Shown: positions 35,358 to 46,947 of the stretch, one piece after another
How the letters are laid out: the number at the start of each line of letters is the position of its first letter
How positions within the stretch are numbered: position 1 is the stretch's first letter
Source of the DNA: Salvelinus alpinus
Taxonomy: Eukaryota > Chordata > Actinopteri > Salmoniformes > Salmonidae
Length of the DNA: 64,000 nt
Reading direction: 5' to 3'
Assembly (NCBI RefSeq): GCF_045679555.1
Contig: NC_092096.1
Span: forward strand, 22,165,211-22,229,210
Program-made: the position numbers and the translations under genes
The notes under the pieces: model-generated
Databases searched by the model: none
What the model was told of the DNA's origin: nothing
What the model saw: only the letters and a program-made list of their open reading frames with translations

Positions 35358-35663
35358 TAGGCTATGTCACCAAACGGAAGCAAACTATACCAAAACCCTT
35401 ACTAATTTGGGTTGTGTCCAGAAGTTTATTGTGATGGTTCACTCAAACTGTCTTAGTATTTGTTTAATAGCCCACTGTTAATACGATCCCAAACAGTTTT
35501 GCATGTCAGTAGTCAAGTTTTCAAGATGGAGCACTTTCAGCCTGACGTTCAGTGGTCCTGTGCGTACACAACCTTTAATCGTTATTCCTTTGTCTGCCAA
35601 TTTACACTAAACCTGTAGTATAGGACCACTTAGACTGAGTAAAGTCCTGAATGTTTCTCAAAG

Positions 35664-35784
35664 GGCTGGTTTCCCAGACACAGATGAAGCCTAGTCCTGG
35701 ACTAACCAATTTTTATGGAGATTCTCAATTGAGCATGTTTTTTAGTCCAGGACAAGGCTTCATCTGTATCCTGTAAACCAGCAC
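35664..35784. mobile_element. Palindromic MITE, about 120 bp
   Basis: GGCTGGTTTCCCAGACACAG, AGATGAAGCCTAGTCCTGGA and so on are mirrored by TCCAGGACAAGGCTTCATCT and TGTAAACCAGC on the right. The arms make up nearly the whole element. Confidence 0.75.
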
Positions 35785-36128
35785 ATGGTGTTTGCTGAAG
35801 CTCTGTGTGGTCTAAAGACACCCATTGTCTGCCAGGGTATTGTCTGCCAGGGTATTGTCTTGGACTAGTTTGCAATGTAGTCTTTCCTTGATTCTTTGTG
35901 TCCTCTCTCCACCTTCATCGTGGAGGACAAACAGAATTGTAGATGCTTGTTCATTGGACATCTTAAATGTCAGCAAGCTAGTCTACTGGGGGAGAGAGAG
36001 AGAGCAGGGAGAGCTCATGATCTGGGATAAAATTAGGATAGGCCGAACAGGACGGCACAAAAAGTTCATGCTGAAATGACGGCAAGGAGGTTGTGTGTTT
36101 GTGTGTGTGTTCAGGAACACTGCATCTC

Positions 36129-36698
36129 TGTTATGCAGGTGAATGAGGACCCAAAAGCGACTTAATAGAAACAGAGTCTTTATTCCAGTCTTAAACAAAA
36201 ACGATACTCCTGGATATTATCTTAGGTAAATCCAAAACAGGAAAACTGAAATCCTCTCGTCAGTAGAGAGGAACGACTGGAGACGCGACCACAGACTGCA
36301 GGTCGCTTCGGGAAGGCACCGGCCGTAGCTGACATAGACACCTGCTCACACGCAGCATCTGAAGAAGGCAAAAACACGACAGGGCGGAACAAGGACACAG
36401 AACAGCAAACATCAAACAAGGATCCGACAAGGACAGAAGCGGAAAACAGAGGGAGAAATAGGGACTCTAATCAGAGGGCAAAATAGGGGACAGGTGTGAA
36501 AGATTAAATGAGGTAGTTAGGAGAATGAGGAACAGCTGGGAGCAGGAACGGAACGATAGAGAGAGAGAGCGAAAGAGGGAGAGAGGGAGGGGGAGAGAGG
36601 GATAGAAAGAGGGAAAGAACCTAATAAGACCAGCAGAGGGAAACGAATAGAAGGGAAGCACAGGGACAAGACATGATAATCAATGACAAAACATGACA
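36129..36698 (-). mobile_element. Solo LTR with 5-bp target duplication
   Basis: A 570-bp TG...CA segment is flanked by ATCTC at 36124-36128 and 36699-36703. On the minus strand an AATAAA lies near the inner end, which fits an LTR in minus orientation. Left by LTR-LTR recombination; no coding part remains. A purine-rich GAGA stretch lies at 36555-36620. Confidence 0.85.
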
Positions 36699-37019
36699 AT
36701 CTCAGCCTTCACAAGGTCACTTTCTCATAGTTCTGTGAAAGAGTTAGCTGATGTTTGAAAAGGCTTCCTATTGGCAAGGCTTTGCCAATTCAGTAAGCTC
36801 TCAGGACTTTGTATAGAATGAATCGCTTCTTAACAGCCTTCTCTATCACAATTGTAACCAATTATCTTTCATTTACATCCTCAGAGGCAAACTTGTCAAA
36901 CCCTTTTGAACAAAATGCATTTTTTTGATTAGGCTAATATCCATGAAAACCTTTTAGTTTCCTGACTATAATAATGTCTTTGGTCAAATGGGAGTAGCTT
37001 ACAGTGAACAAAACATACT

Positions 37020-37400
37020 AGTGGTCCTTATGCTGGACGTGAGCCATGTTACAATTCCCATCAAGTGGGTTAACCCTGTCGGCGCGATGTGTATGGTGTT
37101 TGCCTTTCAAGCCAGCGACCTTTCAAGCCAGCTTCCCTACCCTGCAGTTTGCTATGCTGGTGTCAGAAGTGAGATGGCGGCTTTGAAGCCATCGGAGAGC
37201 ACAGCCCGGATGTGTGAGGAGGCTGAGCAGTTGAAGCACGGGGAGGTGCCTTCCCGTTCGGAGGGGGCAGTGTAGCGATCCTCGCTATATATGAGCCATG
37301 TCACAATTCCCACCAAGTGGCTTAACCCTTTTGGCGCAATGAGTGATTGCTTTTCATACCAGCGACCCGGGTTCACTTCCCTGCCCCGCCATTCGCTACA
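37020..37400 (+). mobile_element. TRIM-like miniature LTR element with tRNA-like terminal repeats
   Basis: Two related terminal repeats (about 37020-37155 and 37271-37400) enclose a 115-bp interior. ATACT duplicates flank the whole (37015-37019 and 37401-37405). The interior begins with a primer-site-like TGGTGTCAGAAGT and ends in a purine-rich CGGAGGGGGCAG. The right repeat starts TGTAGCG and ends CGCTACA. It contains TGGCGCAATGA (37332) and GGTTCACTTCC (37370), which resemble Pol III A and B boxes. Non-coding fossil; the two repeats have diverged, so it is not recent. Confidence 0.7.
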
Positions 37401-37405
37401 ATACT

Positions 37406-38195
37406 ATGGCTCCTTGCTCTTGAAGAAAGTATCTTGTTGCCATAGCACCTTGCCAAATGTTAAATGTTAGCTAAGTGCTGCTATCTGTTCTGTTTTTGTA
37501 TCAGGCCTGATTTGACACATTCAGACTAGTGCCATTTGAATTTGTCTTAGTTGATTTGCTCTGAAAAGATTAATTTGTCTGAACTGTGTAAAATAAGCTG
37601 TGAGTACCACACAATGGAAGGTCAAACATTAGCCATTAAGCTAAGCTAGTTGAAGGGTATTTTTTAGGAAATGTCTCTACTCATATGAACCCCCTCCTAG
37701 TTTTATGAAAATGTAATCTTTCTGAAAGATGTACATTATATTGTTTATATTAGCTGCTTAAGTTATAGTTGATTCAGATGAAATATATCCATGATATAGA
37801 TATTAGGCCTACTAGACAGAGAGGGTGGGTAGACCAGAGACATATATTTAAAGAGTTTGGGCATTGTCCTTTCTGCATCTAAATGTGTCTCTGGGGTAGA
37901 CTATGGCTTAAAATATGAAAAATTGAACTTGCACTTGAACCCAAATGCATTCAAACCCAGGCTGCAAGACCCCTCCCTGGAGAAATGGCCACGCAGATCT
38001 ACATGGCTGATATGGGCAGCCTAGGAACCACCTTGGCTCTCTGAAACGTATTTTTTACCCTTCACTTCCTGATAAAGATCAGCTCTCTGGCAGTCTGGCT
38101 GTTCTATTTTTAGCAAAGCGCTGTGGTCGAGGGGGGAAATAGATAGGTGCTGCTGGTTGTTTGGTTCTTGTATTGGTCATGTGGAAGTAGACCTC
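37406..38195. other. Intergenic, nothing recognised
   Basis: No feature could be supported in this AT-rich stretch. Confidence 0.5.
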
Positions 38196-38303
38196 CCACT
38201 GGGCACACACTGGTTGAATCAACGTTGTTTCCATGCCATTTCAATTGAATTACATTGAACCAACATATGGATTAGACATTGAATTGGCATCTGTGCCCAG
38301 TGA
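38196..38303. mobile_element. Palindromic MITE ending in CACTGGGCACA
   Basis: CACTGGGCACA at the left is complementary to TGTGCCCAGTG at the right. The interior has GGTTGAATCAACGTTGTTTCC, as in a very common salmonid element. Confidence 0.7.
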
Positions 38304-38984
38304 GCTGTTTATTAGGAAAGACCCTTTCAGTCCACATGTGCTGAAGGCCATAATGATGAATGGCTCCCAATAGTATTAAACAAAACGTCAATGAAACAGA
38401 CGGTTAAACTGCTCTGATCAGAACCATCTCACAGATTGAGGCTCCATTTTGAGAAAAAGCCTAGTTATTCTCTTCTCCTTTTCTATTTACAGCCCAATAG
38501 TATATGCAGGCTATAGCCTACTCTTCTCATTGGCTACGGTTTGTAAATTGTAATTTAAATTTTTTAAAACAAATCAACTTTGAATGGGAGTGGAGTTTTC
38601 CCCCTTTGTAGATGAGAAATTAGTTTTCATTACTGTTCAGTCGAGCGTGGCACGTTTTTACGGCATGTACATCGGGGAATATGATGCGCGTAATTATAGC
38701 TATCCTCCTCTCAAGGCCTCATCCCGTTGATTGAGCTGCGCTGAGCACATCAAAGGAGACTCGCTCTCTAGTGCCACCCAACCAAGTGTAGACATTCAAA
38801 GAGATGTCACATTTTAGGCTTGAATGTCTTGATTTCACGACGTCTTTATTTAGTTTATTTTCCGCATTGGCTAATTCCCAGCACTTTTGTAGCGTATAGG
38901 CCTATAGCTATTGCGTTAGTACATAGGCCTATGCGTTATGTTACTCCAAAAAGGGCTCTATGCTTGCTTAATGTATGGCAACAC

Positions 38985-39120
38985 TTAAGGTTCTGTATAG
39001 AACCGAAATTGGTTCCATATAGAACCATTGCGTTCCATATAGGCTTCCATATTGGGTTCTATTTGGAACCAAAATAAAAAATGTTGGTTAAATCCAGAAC
39101 CTTTTTTTCTAAGAGTGTAT
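38985..39120. mobile_element. GGTTCTATATAGAACC-type repeat fragment
   Basis: Repeated GGTTC/GAACC words in both orientations end with TTTTTTTCTAAGAGTGT, the typical edge of an abundant fish non-autonomous element. It is about 1.2 kb upstream of the kcnc2 start. Confidence 0.6.
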
Positions 39121-39649
39121 TGTGGCTGATCTATTCAACAAGTTAACCAGAGAGAGAGACACACTGACCTGACCAGTTCTGTTTTGCTCTTGGCAAGTGG
39201 TCCGAATCACGAGTTATTATGAGAATGTAATTGATAGCCTATGTTGCTCGAATTAAACCACTCAGCATGCCATGTAGGCTAAATCAACGTGTTGAAATAC
39301 AACCCAACAAATGGAACCGAAAGTTTAACTATTTTCCTGCGGTTGCTGATGTCACAGATGTAAGGTGCTGAAAGGACAGCTCCCTCGCTTTGAAAGCGCA
39401 TCTCGCGTCATTGTGAAACCAGATCGAAGATAATTCCTATAAATAATTGCACAATGAAATGTAGGACCACACTCTGTGATGGAAATAGAACGGGAACCAC
39501 GTGAGACATGTTTTTCAGTCAAGCAATCTGACCTGTTGAGAACACTCACGTTCAACATCTTATTTCGGCGAATCATAAAAGCTGAAAAAAGTTGCACTAG
39601 ATATTCGTTGGCATAGATTTCAACTATTTTGATTGCCAATCCAATAATG

Positions 39650-40280
39650 AGTGATCGTTGCTACATAGCAACATGAGCACGTGTGAGAGGATCGCTAGTA
39701 ACACGGACGCACACACACACTATAGCAACAGACAACCTGTGTACAGAAAGGGAGAGGGTGTGCCCTTGACGTCGTTTCTCGTCAAAGACTCACATTTCGG
39801 AGAGAACCATATCCAGGTTTGCTTACTTGCTATTCACCACGGCATTGTCATGACCTTTAACAAAAAGGGCACAGAGCTCAAGGTTACAAATCAATAATTG
39901 GAATGGTTTCGTTTGACTTCACCTGTCCAAGTGTTGAGCGGAGAAGAGAGTAAAGACACCCCCAAGGCACACATAACCGGCGCTGCCTGTGCTTGGAGCT
40001 ACTGGCTGACAGATCCTTCGCACAAGGAGGAACTGGAGGGAGTCTGACACGCGATAAGATCCTATCTTCCAAATCACCAACAACGATGAGATTGGTAAAG
40101 CACTTTCACCAAGCGTAATGAGAGCTCCAGGCTGAATTTGGAGTGGCTGCTCTCAGCTGAATCCAAAAGGGCTTTCGTGAGATTTTCTAACCCAACTGGG
40201 TGTGTACAGCACCGTGCCCGCTGTTACTCTGGACTGCACTCGATATACCTTATTTACCAAGTCATGTCTTATACAGAGCG
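39650..40280 (+). promoter_or_regulatory. kcnc2: Putative promoter and 5' UTR region of kcnc2
   Basis: No TATA box is obvious and the start site cannot be fixed. An upstream ATG at 40264 opens a 15-codon frame that ends at TAA 40309-40311, overlapping the kcnc2 start in another frame. This could lower translation of the channel if it is in the mRNA, which is likely given it is 17 nt from the start. Confidence 0.45.
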
Positions 40281-40832
40281 ATGGGTAAGTTCGACGACAA
40301 CGAGAGGATAATCCTCAACGTTGGGGGAACCAGGCACGAGACGTACAAGAACACGCTGAGGACACTGCCGGGGACTCGGCTGGCCCTTCTTGCCTCCGAT
40401 TCTGACATCGAGTCCGTTTTGGATCAGCTGCAACAAGTCCCCGGCTTCATAGAGTACAACACGCGGAACAACGAATACTTTTTTGACCGCCACCCAGGGG
40501 TATTCGCTTATGTCCTTAACTACTATCGAACCGGGAAACTCCATTGCCCAGCAGATGTTTGTGGTCCGCTGTTCGAGGAAGAGCTGTCCTTCTGGGGAAT
40601 CGATGAGACGGACGTGGAGCCATGCTGCTGGATGACCTATCGCCAACACAGGGACGCCGAGGAGGCGCTCGACGTGTTCGACATAAACGTTGACAATGGA
40701 GACGACGACGAAGAGACGGGGAAAAGACTCGGAATTGAGGAAGTGGTTGATCCTAATATCAGCCGCTGGAAAAAGTGGCGACCTGTGATTTGGAATCTAT
40801 TTGAGGATCCCTATTCTTCCAGAGCGGCAAGG
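40281..40832 (+). CDS. kcnc2: kcnc2 coding exon 1 (Kv3.2 potassium channel N-terminus)
   Basis: 184 codons run from ATG to an AGG|GTAAGA donor. [20 protein letters not shown] matches Kv3.2 better than Kv3.1 or Kv3.4, as does KRLGIEE near residue 148. The T1/BTB tetramerisation domain spans about residues 8-118 and keeps the zinc motif H-x5-C-x20-CC (H88, C94, C115, C116). The exon ends in [11 protein letters not shown], the usual Kv3 exon 1 border just before S1. The six membrane segments are in later exons outside the window. Kv3.2 gives fast delayed-rectifier currents in fast-firing neurons. The first in-frame ATG was chosen. Confidence 0.92.
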
Positions 40833-42364
40833 GTAAGAGCGCGCGCTTGTGTGGAGAGCTCACATAACAGTCCATGCACAACAAGTTCCCCCGATTCCTT
40901 CTTTGCACAGAAAAGTGTAATTACATTAGACATCAATTCCTCCTAATAAAATAAAAATTATTACACAAATATAACATACATTATACATTATTAACATTTT
41001 TAAATTCGTTGTAAGGGACATAGGTTGTCTGCTTATTCACATTTCAGTGTGCATAAAATATGATTTCCCCACGACTGCTTTCATAAACACATTTTAAACT
41101 TGAATATAGTTCAATAATTAAACTCGATATTTTTCCTCTTTTTGTCATACACAAGTATGCATCTAAACATATCAATGCACTATACTTGTGGTGCGTAAAT
41201 ACATATTTAAGTTAAGCTACACTACCGATCCATGATAATGAGAATAAGTAGAAATATTTAACGAATTAGATGACAGTTTTTTTTCCTGATACCACCAAAT
41301 GAGTTTTTTTTCTTCTGTCGGTTGTGTTTGTTTGATATTGAGCATGACGTGTGATAGAGGGGTGATGGAATGGTCCATCGCTCAACAGAGATAGGCTAAT
41401 GTAGAACCTGTGGTTAGACACACCACCATATTACCAAATCGAGCCATTTATCTGCAGTCCTACACCAGAAACATTACGTATTTGTACCATTTATCTGCAG
41501 TCCTACACCAGAAACATTACGTATTTGGCCTTAAGCCTACATTTACGAACAAGATTCGGGCGGTTATTTATTTAAAATTATTAATTCATTTCAAAATATA
41601 AGTTTAAAACATATCAATTAATTTTAAATGTTTACCGCAGTAACTCACAACATGAGCCTAAATTCGATCATTGCAACAATGTAAACATGACCTTGAATTG
41701 ATTGCTTTTGATTGAAATGCTCATGGGCAATTTTACCTGTTGGAGTGAGATGTGCCCCGCATATTAATAGCCTGTGAGAGAAAGTATTTCAGAATCTTTA
41801 CGTATCGCAGAGGGCATTAGACCAATTGTCACTTACAATTGACTCTTTTGCATACTTGGTTATCTATCAGTTGTTTATTGTTGATTTAAGTCGAATTCTA
41901 TAGGTTGCTGTCAATCATTTGTTCATTGTACACCTGGCAAACGTGTCTTCTCTTACTGAAATGTTAGGGTGAGCCTCCTACATATATATCTACCTATCAG
42001 TCCACACCTTATCCATGCGAACTGTATGCTCACATGACCAGTGAAGGACCTGTGTTTACTGGCCTGCAGTTGTTTTGCTCAATAGGCAGTAAATAACCAT
42101 CTTATTGGCCGACTGGCTGTGGAGTCAGCGCTCCAGAGACTCCTGGCCACTGTCATGTCACAATGTGTACCCCATCCTTTTCGGAGTCTAATATGACCTC
42201 CTGTCTCATCTCCCTCCTGCCTAAACGGCCTTGTTTATATCCAGCTCATCTCTCACTGGCAGGAGGCCCATTAATAGCATATCCCTGGGGAGATTGTGCT
42301 GATGATGGTGCCTTGAAACAGACAGGTCCGTCTTGAGCTAATAGAATAATGAAGCCAGCAAAGC
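40833..42364 (+). other. kcnc2 intron 1, 5' part
   Basis: AT-rich intron without recognised elements, apart from a 44-bp tandem doublet at about 41445-41530 (CCATTTATCTGCAGTCC...). In-frame reading from exon 1 continues to a stop at about 40944 and is not coding. Confidence 0.6.
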
Positions 42365-42490
42365 TTGTCACTCAGAGTAGGAGTGCTGATCTAGGATCAG
42401 ATCCCCACTACCCATGTAATCATTTTCCATTATGATCGAAAAGGCACAACTGATCCTATATCCGTCCTGGGCTAAAGGCTAGCGCTACCG
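42365..42490. mobile_element. MITE fragment with GCTGATCTAGGATCAG end
   Basis: Resembles a common salmonid palindromic repeat. A related fragment lies at 63440-63545. The right arm has decayed. Confidence 0.55.
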
Positions 42491-42991
42491 CTTACAATGA
42501 ACGGGACATGGACATGGACTCATGCAATAAATCCCACTACGACCTCTGACGAGAGACATCAAACATGCAAAATGACAATATAGGAGGAAGGTCGCTTCGA
42601 GGAATATAACATTGTACATTGCGTGAAAGCCCATATGACTGTGTGATCTCGCTTTCCATGGCCGATGTGAGCAAAACGTTAAAACAGGTTAACAATCATA
42701 AGGCCGCCAGGCCAGATGGAATACCAGGGCGTGTTCTCAAAGCACGCGCAGACCAGCTGGCAGGTGTCTTCACAGACATTTTCAATCTCTCCTTGTCCCA
42801 GTCTGTAATCCCAACATCATTTTAATTGACCACCGTTGTCCCTGTTCCCAAGAGCTCCAAGGTAACCTACCTAAATGACAATCGCCCTGTAGCACTCACA
42901 TCTGTAATTATGAAGTGCTTTGAAAGGCTGGTCATGTCACACAACAACACCATGGCCGTGCATGACTCCAACACCATCATCATGAGTCAGC

Positions 42992-44520
42992 CTACAGGGA
43001 GGAGGTCAGAGACTTAGCAGTGTGGTGCCAGGACAACAATCTCTCCCTCAATGTCAGTAAGACCAAGGAGCTGATTGTGGACTACAGGGAGGAGGTCAGA
43101 GACTTAGCAGTGTGGTGCCAGGACAACAATCTCTCCCTCAACGTCAGTAAGACCAAGGAGCTGATTGTGGACTACAGGGAGGAGGTCAGAGATTTAGCAG
43201 TGTGGTGCCAGGACAACAATCTCTCCCTCAACGTCAGTAAGACCAAGGAGCTGATTGTGGACTACAGGGAGGAGGTCAGAGACTTACCAGTGTGGTGCCA
43301 GGACAACAATCTCTCCCTCTATGTCAGTAAGACCAAGGAGCTGATTGTGGACTACAGGGAGGAGGTCAGAGACTTAGCAGTGTGGTGCCAGGACAACAAT
43401 CTCTCCCTCAACGTCAGTAAGACCAAGGAGCTGATTGTGGACTACAGGGAGGAGGTCAGAGACTTAGCAGTGTGGTGCCAGGACAACAATCTCTCCCTCA
43501 ATGTCAGTAAGACCAAGGAGCTGATTGTGGACTACAGGGAGGAGGTCAGAGACTTAGCAGTGTGGTGCTAGGACAACAATCTCTCCCTCTATGTCAGTAA
43601 GACCAAGGAGCTGATTGTGGACTACAGGGAGGAGGTCAGAGACTTAGCAGTGTGGTGCTAGGACAACAATCTCTCCCTCAATGTCAGTAAGACCAAGGAG
43701 CTGATTGTGGACTACAGGGAGGAGGTCAGAGACTTACCAGTGTGGTGCTAGGACAACAATCTCTCCCTCTATGTCAGTAAGACCAAGGAGCTGATTGTGG
43801 ACTACAGGGAGGAGGTCAGAGACTTACCAGTGTGGTGCTAGGACAACAATCTCTCCCTCTATGTCAGTAAGACCAAGGAGCTGATTGTGGACTACAGGGA
43901 GGAGGTCAGAGACTTAGCAGTGTGGTGCCAGGACAACAATCTCTCCCTCTATGTCAGTAAGACCAAGGAGCTGATTGTGGACTACAGGGAGGAGGTCAGA
44001 GACTTACCAGTGTGGTGCCAGGACAACAATCTCTCCCTCTATGTCAGTAAGACCAAGGAGCTGATTGTGGACTACAGGGAGGAGGTCAGAGACTTAGCAG
44101 TGTGGTGCCAGGACAACAATCTCTCCCTCTATGTCAGTAAGACCAAGGAGCTGATTGTGGACTACAGGGAGGAGGTCAGAGACTTAGCAGTGTGGTGCCA
44201 GGACAACAATCTCTCCCTCAATGTCAGTAAGACCAAGGAGCTGATTGTGGACTACAGGGAGGAGGTCAGAGACTTACCAGTGTGGTGCTAGGACAACAAT
44301 CTCTCCCTCAATGTCAGTAAGACCAAGGAGCTGATTGTGGACTACAGGGAGGAGGTCAGAGACTTACCAGTGTGGTGCTAGGACAACAATCTCTCCCTCT
44401 ATGTCAGTAAGACCAAGGAGCTGATTGTGGACTACAGGGAGGAGGTCAGAGACTTAGCAGTGTGGTGCCAGGACAACAATCTCTCCCTCAATGTCAGTAA
44501 GACCAAGGAGCTGATTGTGG
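42992..44520 (+). repeat. 90-bp coding minisatellite in the LINE, 17 units
   Basis: Exactly 17 units of 90 bp each encode a 30-residue segment including VWCQDNNLSLNVSKTKELIV. The unit length keeps the frame. Variant sites mark unit types: CCAGG or CTAGG (the latter makes a TAG stop, in six units), TTAGCAG or TTACCAG, and CTCAATG or CTCTATG. Identical variant combinations recur in blocks, as expected from unequal exchange or slippage. Confidence 0.97.
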
Positions 44521-45342
44521 ACTATAGAAGAAAGAGGGGAGAGCACACTCCCATCCACATCGACAGAGCTTTTGTGGAGCGGGTCGAGAGCTTCAAGTTC
44601 CTTGGTGTCCACATCATTAAGGACTTAAAATGGTCCACACACACCCGCACAGTTATGAAGAGGGCACGACAACACCTCTTTCCCCTCAGGAGGCTGAAAA
44701 GATTTGTCATGGGCCCTCAGATCCTCAAAAAGTTCTACAGCTGCACCATCGAGAGCATCTTGACTGGCTGCATCACCACCTGGTATGGCAATATCACCGC
44801 CCTTGACAGCAAAGCGCTACAAAGGGTGGTGCGGACCGGAAAACGGTATCGAAGCGTTGGCTCTCAGACCAACAAGCTCAGAGACAGCTTCTACCCCAAG
44901 CTATAAGGCTGCTAAATAGCCAGACTGCGAAATAGTCAATTAATGTTACCTGAACTGTCTGCACTGACTCTATCTTGCCCTGACCCTGTGCACATCCACT
45001 TTATATACACACAATATACACACTCACTCACACACACTAAGCTTTTAAACCCTCACATATTCACAAACACTACACACACACACGCATACCGACACAACAC
45101 AAACACACACACACGCATACCGACACAACACAAACACACACACATACATACATACACGCACATTCACACAGACACACTTTTACACTCATTATTTGCTGCT
45201 GCTACTCCGCTCTTTATTTTACCCTTATTATTATCTATCCTGATGCCTAGTCACTTTACACTGCCTTCATGTACATATCTACCTCAAATACCTTATTATT
45301 ATCTATCCTGATGCCTAGTCACTTTTCCTCTGCATTCATGCA

Positions 45343-46947
45343 CAGTGGGGCAAAAAAGTATTTAGTCAGCCACCAATTGTACAAGTTCTCCCACTTAAAA
45401 AGATGAGAGAGGCCTGTAATTTTCATCATAGGTACACTTCAACTATGACAGACAAAATGAGAAAAGAAAATCCAGAAAATCACATTGTAGGATTTTTAAT
45501 GAATTTATTTGCAAATTATGGTGGAAAATAAGTATTTGGTCACCTACAAACAAGCAAGATTTCTGGATCTCACAGACCTGTAACTTCTTCTTTAAGAGGC
45601 TCCTCTGTCCTCCACTCGTTACCTGTATTAATGGCACCTGTTTGAACTTGTTATCAGTATAAAAGACACCTGTCCACAACCTCAAACAGTCACAATCCAA
45701 ACTCCACTATGGCCAAGACCAAAGAGCTGTCAAAGGACACCAGAAACAAAATTGTAGACCTGCACCAGGCTGGGAAGACTGAATCTGCAATAGGTAAGCA
45801 GCTTGGTTTGAAGAAATCAACTGTGGGAGCAATTATTAGGAAATGGAAGACATACAAGACCACTGATAATCTCCCTCGATCTGGGGCTCCACGCAAGATC
45901 TCACCCCGTGGGGTCAAAATGATCACAAGAACGGTGAGAAAAAAATCCCAGAACCACACGGGGGGACCTAGTGAATGACCTGCAGAGAGCTGGGACCAAA
46001 GTAACAAAGCCTACTATCAGTAACACACTACGCCGCCAGGGACTCAAATCCTGCAGTGCCAGACGTGTCCCCCTGCTTAAGCCAGTACATGTCCAGGCCC
46101 GTCTGAAGTTTGCTAGAGAGCATTTGGATGATCCAGAAGAAGATTGGGAGAATGTCATATGGTCAGATGAAACCAAAATATAACTTTTTGGTAAAAACTC
46201 AACTCGTCGTGTTTGGAGGACAAAGAATGCTGAGTTGCATCCAAAGAACACCATACCTACTGTGAAGCATGGGGGTTGGAACATCATGCTTTGGGGCTGT
46301 TTTTCTGCAAAGGGACCAGGACGACTGATCCGTGTAAAGGAAAGAATGAATGGGGCCATGTATCGTGAGATTTTGAGTGAAAACCTCCTTCCATCAGCAA
46401 GGGCATTGAAGATGAAACGTGGCTGGGTCTTTCAGCATGACAATGATCCCAAACACACCGCCCGGGCAACGAAGGAGTGGCTTCGAAAGAAGCATTTCAA
46501 GGTCTGGAGTGGCCTAGCCAGTCTCCATATCTCAACCCCATAGAAAATCTTTGGAGGGAGTTGAAAGTGCGTGTTGCCCAGCAACAGCCCCAAAACATCA
46601 CTGCTCTAGAGGAGATCTGCATGGAGGAATGGGCCAAAATACCAGCAACAGTGTGTGAAAACCTTGTGAAGACTTACAGAAAACGTTTGACCTCTGTCAT
46701 TGCCAACAAATGGTATATAACAAAGTATTGAGATAAACTTTTGTTATTGACCAAATACTTATTTTCCACCATAATTTGCAAATAAATTCATAAAAAATCC
46801 TACAATGTGATTTTCTGGATTTTTCTTTCTCATTTTGTCTGTAATAGTTGAAGAGTACCTATGATGAAAATTACAGGCCTCTCTCATCTTTTTAAGTGGG
46901 AGAACTTGCACAATTGGTGGCTGACTAAATACTTTTTTAACCCACTG
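45343..46947 (+). mobile_element. Tc1-like transposon, decayed copy
   Basis: Ends are CAGTGGGGCAAAAAAG and its complement, with TIRs of roughly 200 bp. The right flank is TA (46948-46949); the left flank is CA, a decayed TA judged from the host 68-bp unit (ATGTACATATC). The element is 1605 bp and close in sequence to the one at 49091, but its gene is broken. Confidence 0.93.
45709..46731 (+). pseudogene. Tc1 transposase pseudogene
   Basis: It starts [20 protein letters not shown]. An extra A in the A run near 45942 shifts the frame, a TAA replaces the codon after WSDETKI, and another shift follows KHFKV near 46502. The sister copy at 49457 is open throughout, which makes these changes clear. 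Confidence 0.92.

Noticed and set aside
37271-37400. Genuine tRNA gene
   Set aside because: Only box-like words fit; no full cloverleaf was found and it forms one of two terminal repeats of a mobile element.
42992-44906. Possible repeat-domain host protein with 30-residue units
   Set aside because: Flanking sequence is clearly LINE reverse transcriptase, and several units carry a TAG stop.
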